Source of the DNA: Verrucomicrobiota bacterium | GTDB lineage: Bacteria; Verrucomicrobiota; Kiritimatiellia; CAIQIC01 | DNA: 34,755 bases | Direction of reading: 5' to 3' | NCBI GenBank assembly: GCA_004321905.1 | Contig: SCQF01000042.1 | Span: 1 to 34,755, forward strand | In this document: piece after piece, positions 31,950-34,755 of the stretch | How the letters are laid out: each line of letters starts with the position of its first letter | How positions within the stretch are numbered: the stretch's first letter is position 1 | Notes under the pieces: generated by a model | Database searches by the model: none | The model's input: only the letters and a program-made list of their open reading frames with translations | Told to the model about the DNA's origin: nothing | Made by a program: the position numbers and the translations under genes

Positions 31950-33781
31950 ACGCTACCGAGCTGCTAACACAGTTGAAGGGTGTCAAGAAGGCGCATCAGC
32001 GTGGCTGGTACTCTTATTGCCCGGCGCATGACGACAACAGGCCGTCTTTAAGTATCAACGAGGCGGCTGACGGTAAGATTTTGTTGAACTGTTTTGCTGG
32101 TTGCAAGACCGAAAACATTGTGGCCGCGATAGGACTCACGATGCACGACCTGTTTCCGACGAAGGATTCTGCACCACCACCGCCGAATGTTGCTCACATC
32201 GTGGCCGAATACAATTACACCGATCCGACCGGCAAGCTGATTTACCAAGTGTGCCGGTTTGAACCTAAAGATTTTCGGCAACGGCAACCAGACGGGCAAG
32301 GTGGCTGGATTTGGAACATGCAGGGTATTGAGCGCGTGCTGTATCGGCTGCCGGAAGTCATGGCGGCAGTCAAAGACGGTTCAACGATATTCATCTGTGA
32401 GGGCGAGAAAGCCTGTGAAGCACTTGCGGCGTTTGGTCTTGTGGCAGCGTGCAATGTTGGCGGCGCGTGTAAGTGGCGCGAAGAATACACCACTACACTG
32501 ACTGACGCAGCGCTTGTTGTAATCATTGCGGACAAGGACGCGCCGGGTCGCGCCCACGCCGAGACTATAGCGAAGGCGTTATACGGGAAGGTGAAGACGT
32601 TGAAGGTTGTCGAACTTCCCGACTGGAACGGGCACACGGTAAAAGATGCCGCCGATTTCACCGGAGCAGGTGGAACGATGACCGAATTCCTACAGGTTGT
32701 CGAAGCCGCGCCGACGTGGTCACCTAACGTGATCGCCGACGATACTGCCGCGACAATAGATGCTGGTGAATGGATCGAAACCGCACCACCGCCAGTCACG
32801 CCAATTCTTAATGGGCTTTTTGAGATTGGTGACAAGTTTGAAATCATCGGCGGGAGCAAAACGCGGAAAACATTTTTTATGATACACGCCGTGCTATGCC
32901 TTGCGTCTGGGCGGGATTTTCTAGGCTGGCGTATAGATCACCCGTGGCGTGTTCTGGTTGTGCAGATGGAAGTTAAACCACAGCACTTTCATCGCCGCAT
33001 TCATAAACTCGCCGCCGCCATTGGATTGACCCGCGAAGACCTAGGCGGGCGCTTGTTCATATTGAACGGACGGGGATTGAAATTGGCTGGCGTGGCGCTG
33101 TTTGAACACGTCCGCAAGCTGGCCGAGAAACACGGCGCGGAAATCATATTTTTCGACCCGCTCTACAAACTCACGGCGGGTGATGAAAACGCTGCCGCTG
33201 ATGTTAAACCAACGCTGGCAGAATTTGACCGGCTGGCAGAGACGCCCGGCGCGGCTGTTGGCTACGTTCACCATGACAGCAAGGGCGATGCCGGAGACCG
33301 CGACATTAGAGATCGTGGGGCCGGTTCTGGCGTACTGGCGCGGGATTGTGATTGCCGTATTATCCTAACGGCACACGAAAGCGAACCCGACGCCTTTGTT
33401 GTCGAGACCGTCACGCGTAATTTCCCACCGCAAGACGGATTTACCATCGGCTGGGGCGAGAACGAAACGGGCTATTGTTTCAAAGCCATGCCTAGCGTCC
33501 CGGCTCTAAAGCGTACAAGCCGAAGCAAGCAAGTGGGGCCGAAACTTGCCGCACTGGTCGAGCAATGCGCTAGCTTAATCGGTACGCCCGTGACCAAGGG
33601 CGGCATGGTTGCTAAGGTTCAACTACAAACCAGCGTGGGCCGAGATAAGGCCCTCGCCATAGTGAAGGGACTGGAGACGCGGCCCGGTGTTGTATGCCGA
33701 CGCGCTAAGGCTAAGGGCGCACAATGGTATATCGGCGCGGAAGATCAAATGGAACTCTTACCGGGGGAGAAACGTGACTAA
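31946..33781 (+). CDS. Primase-helicase: zinc finger, TOPRIM and AAA (RepA-like) ATPase
   Basis: 611 residues. Likely primes and unwinds DNA at the element's origin. An N-terminal zinc finger (C25PAH28 ... C49FAGC53, as in CHC2-type phage primases), a TOPRIM-like domain (~145-215) with the acidic CEGEK (151-155) and IADKDAPGR (194-202), then an AAA_25/RepA-type ATPase from ~290 with Walker A GGSKTRKT (302-309), Walker B IIFFDPLYKL (Asp404) and the AVGYVHHDSKGD sensor stretch. The Walker A departs from G-x4-G-K-T, as usual for AAA_25. Start ATG 31946 has AAGGAG 7-8 bases ahead and overlaps the upstream stop; a longer frame opens earlier but lacks support. Followed by an iteron tract. Confidence 0.88.
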   Translation: MNATELLTQLKGVKKAHQRGWYSYCPAHDDNRPSLSINEAADGKILLNCFAGCKTENIVAAIGLTMHDLFPTKDSAPPPPNVAHIVAEYNYTDPTGKLIYQVCRFEPKDFRQRQPDGQGGWIWNMQGIERVLYRLPEVMAAVKDGSTIFICEGEKACEALAAFGLVAACNVGGACKWREEYTTTLTDAALVVIIADKDAPGRAHAETIAKALYGKVKTLKVVELPDWNGHTVKDAADFTGAGGTMTEFLQVVEAAPTWSPNVIADDTAATIDAGEWIETAPPPVTPILNGLFEIGDKFEIIGGSKTRKTFFMIHAVLCLASGRDFLGWRIDHPWRVLVVQMEVKPQHFHRRIHKLAAAIGLTREDLGGRLFILNGRGLKLAGVALFEHVRKLAEKHGAEIIFFDPLYKLTAGDENAAADVKPTLAEFDRLAETPGAAVGYVHHDSKGDAGDRDIRDRGAGSGVLARDCDCRIILTAHESEPDAFVVETVTRNFPPQDGFTIGWGENETGYCFKAMPSVPALKRTSRSKQVGPKLAALVEQCASLIGTPVTKGGMVAKVQLQTSVGRDKALAIVKGLETRPGVVCRRAKAKGAQWYIGAEDQMELLPGEKRD

Positions 33782-33900
33782 CGGTTTTAGACAGACGCCC
33801 TGCTATAAGAATAGCAGGGGCGTGAGTCTAAACCTAGACCCACTGAAATCAGTAAGTCTAGGGAGTTCAGTGAGTCTAGTAAGTCTAAAGCGTTCAGGAT
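33782..33900 (+). other. Iteron- and hairpin-rich tract, candidate replication origin
   Basis: Right after the primase-helicase gene. A hairpin (ACGCCCTGCTAT-aaga-ATAGCAGGGGCGT, one bulge, 33795-33823) is followed by AGTCTA at 33825, 33855, 33873 and 33882 in direct orientation, an inverted TAGACC at 33835 and a TTAGAC at 33787, and a palindrome ACTGA-aa-TCAGT at 33842-33853. Spacings of 30, 18 and 9 bases between the direct copies are close to helical or iteron periods. SaPI-type elements carry the origin beside the rep gene; equating the two is inference. Confidence 0.5.
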
Positions 33901-34127
33901 AGCCGCGAACCTATAAAAACCGTCCAAAGTGCGGCTTCCCATTATGTAGGCTCTTTCTCCAGCAAGGAGGCTCCCTTTCCTGTCGTTTCACAACGCCTGC
34001 TGCTCTTTCAGGTTGCCACAACCAGTGTAGTGAACAACAAAAAACGGATGCGAGTGTAATACTTTTGTACTACACCGGCTTTGACGGTGTGGCGGGCTTG
34101 ACTTCGGGCTACTTCGTGGTAGATAGC
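33901..34127. other. Non-coding stretch with a dyad
   Basis: No convincing gene. At 34054-34075 GTGTAATAC and GTACTACAC form a 9-base dyad with one mismatch and a TTTT loop, possibly an operator or a weak terminator. The rest is unassigned. Confidence 0.4.
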
Positions 34128-34355
34128 TCACCGGTGGATGTTCCGGGGAAAGCTTCGGGCGTTATAGAGGGGGTCACTTCTTCGGAAGCGGCATCGCTCG
34201 CCCCGGACTTCTACCTTTGCTGGCTTTGCCGCCATCGTTTCGGACGTATGCCGAAGGGCATCTTCGGGTGCAGCAGTAGGCGTGGCGGTAGTCGGCTTTT
34301 TCTGCATGGTCTTACTGGTTAGACGCGGATTGTTCTTCACGCTTTGATCCAACAC
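34128..34355 (-). CDS. Possible small Pro/Thr/Ala-rich protein, uncertain
   Basis: 75 codons from GTG 34355 on the minus strand, low complexity (TTATPTAAPED, AAKPAKVEVRGERCRF). Shifting the frame near 34200 would give a longer P/S/T-rich tail (SEEVTPSITPEAFPGTSTGEL), so a frameshift or error is possible. It lies 35 bases after the next minus-strand frame, from which it could be read. No family recognised; the complementary plus-strand frame is about as long. Confidence 0.3.
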   Translation of the reverse strand: MLDQSVKNNPRLTSKTMQKKPTTATPTAAPEDALRHTSETMAAKPAKVEVRGERCRFRRSDPLYNARSFPRNIHR

Positions 34356-34390
34356 TTCTTCTACATAGATAACATGACCATTTTATTTCT

Positions 34391-34666
34391 TTATGGTAGC
34401 GAATCAAACCAAGCCCGCGCGATACCGGGCTGCTTGCTTTTAATGGAATTGATTTCGGCACCATGCGAATGGATATTTCCTCGCACGCTGAATTGTTCTG
34501 GGCCATGCGCCACCGCCCCAGACGCGGGTCGTAGTTCTGGAGGTGGATTCCCGGCGGCAGGCTGGCCCGATGCTTGTTGAGCGGGTTCGCGCCGCTCCCA
34601 GATCAATTCAGCGCCAATCTTCTTGTTGGCTCGTTCGATAACGTACGCTTTCTTTCGCACTTTCAA
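34391..34666 (-). CDS. Possible small protein of unknown function
   Basis: 91 codons from TTG 34666 on the minus strand. Basic start KVRKKAYVIERANKKIGAELIWERREP, then a Pro/Ala/Gly-rich middle and a globular-looking tail (KQPGIARAWFDSLP). GGGAGAACGG lies about 5-10 bases before the start, a plausible ribosome site. Divergent from the plus-strand gene at 34731, so the 64-base gap may hold divergent promoters. I do not recognise the family; coding status uncertain. Confidence 0.45.
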   Translation of the reverse strand: MKVRKKAYVIERANKKIGAELIWERREPAQQASGQPAAGNPPPELRPASGAVAHGPEQFSVRGNIHSHGAEINSIKSKQPGIARAWFDSLP

Positions 34667-34730
34667 GTTGGCCGTTCTCCCGGTAGTTGGTGGTTAGGTA
34701 AACAACAACCAAACCACAGGAGAGACGGCC

Positions 34731-34755
34731 ATGGCGAAGACGGTAGCGGAAAAGC
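34731..34755 (+). CDS. Start of a gene cut by the window edge
   Basis: ATG at 34731 has a strong AGGAGAG (34718-34724) six bases upstream; the first residues are MAKTVAEK. The strength of the ribosome site is the main support. Nothing can be said of its function. Confidence 0.55.

Larger units (their letters stand above)
27973..34755 (+). mobile_element. Integrative element, satellite-like (right end outside the window)
   Basis: From the 5' flank of tRNA-Arg to the window edge the gene content changes to integrase, HigBA, small regulators, excisionase-like protein, Cys-rich protein and a primase-helicase, mostly on the plus strand with ATGA overlaps, followed by an iteron-rich tract. This order (int, regulators, xis, pri/rep, ori) is that of phage-inducible islands such as SaPIs; no capsid, tail, terminase or conjugation genes are visible. 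The right attachment site is not in the window, so size and class are open. Confidence 0.7.

Overview
The window looks like chromosome of a Gram-negative bacterium, most likely in the PVC group (Verrucomicrobiota or Kiritimatiellota; my estimate is about 0.6). Support: an LpxL/HtrB-type lipid A acyltransferase and an O-antigen type operon (an outer membrane with LPS), a GbsR-type regulator paired with a NusG paralogue at the head of the polysaccharide operon, a tyrosine integrase with a W-P-H-N-x-M-R-H box, and many short TTTTCCAAG-n-CTTGGAAAA palindromes between genes. The phylum is inference; no rRNA or marker phylogeny is available here.

Region 1 (1-15,120, minus strand) is one long surface-polysaccharide operon, read right to left: gbsR-like regulator, NusG/RfaH/UpxY-like antiterminator, gmd, fcl (GDP-L-fucose), an O-antigen ligase/polymerase with TPRs, rfbB (dTDP-4-keto-6-deoxyglucose), a DPM1-like glycosyltransferase, a YfhO-like membrane protein, a group-1-like glycosyltransferase, a MurJ/Wzx-type flippase, an FkbM methyltransferase, two hexapeptide acyltransferases (one apparently shortened) and a family 2 glycosyltransferase. 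An IS3-type element abuts the last gene at the left edge. Several genes overlap by ATGA or TGATG.

Region 2 (15,120-20,700) is mixed: a decayed sugar-porter gene coupled to a ROK-like kinase, an AI-2E/PerM family protein, an LpxL-like acyltransferase, a small membrane protein, a two-gene cassette (DUF5678-like small protein plus retropepsin-like aspartic protease) flanked by two copies of a ~50 bp repeat, and tRNA-Lys(TTT).

Region 3 (20,694-27,972) is housekeeping: an RluA-type pseudouridine synthase, a sorbitol/xylitol-type zinc dehydrogenase, proB and proA, then a DUF350 protein directly followed by a 723-residue secreted or membrane protein in which two tandem Hint (intein-like) domains sit between the signal peptide and a Gly/His linker, TM helix and two Tim44-like domains. 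tRNA-Arg(CCT) closes the region.

Region 4 (27,973 to the right end) is an integrative element with the gene order of phage satellites (PICI/SaPI-like): integrase, HigBA toxin-antitoxin, RHH-like protein, coiled-coil protein, terminator, XRE regulator, excisionase-like protein, small Cys-rich protein, a Zn-finger/TOPRIM/AAA primase-helicase, then an iteron- and hairpin-rich tract that may be its replication origin. Its right end is outside the window.

Most notable: (i) 19-bp intergenic palindromes, four times as doublets with a constant 31-32 bp centre spacing but unrelated spacers; (ii) the tandem Hint/Tim44 protein with DUF350; (iii) the repeat-flanked DUF5678/retropepsin pair; (iv) an ops-like element directly after the NusG-paralogue gene; (v) the satellite-like element with a candidate origin.
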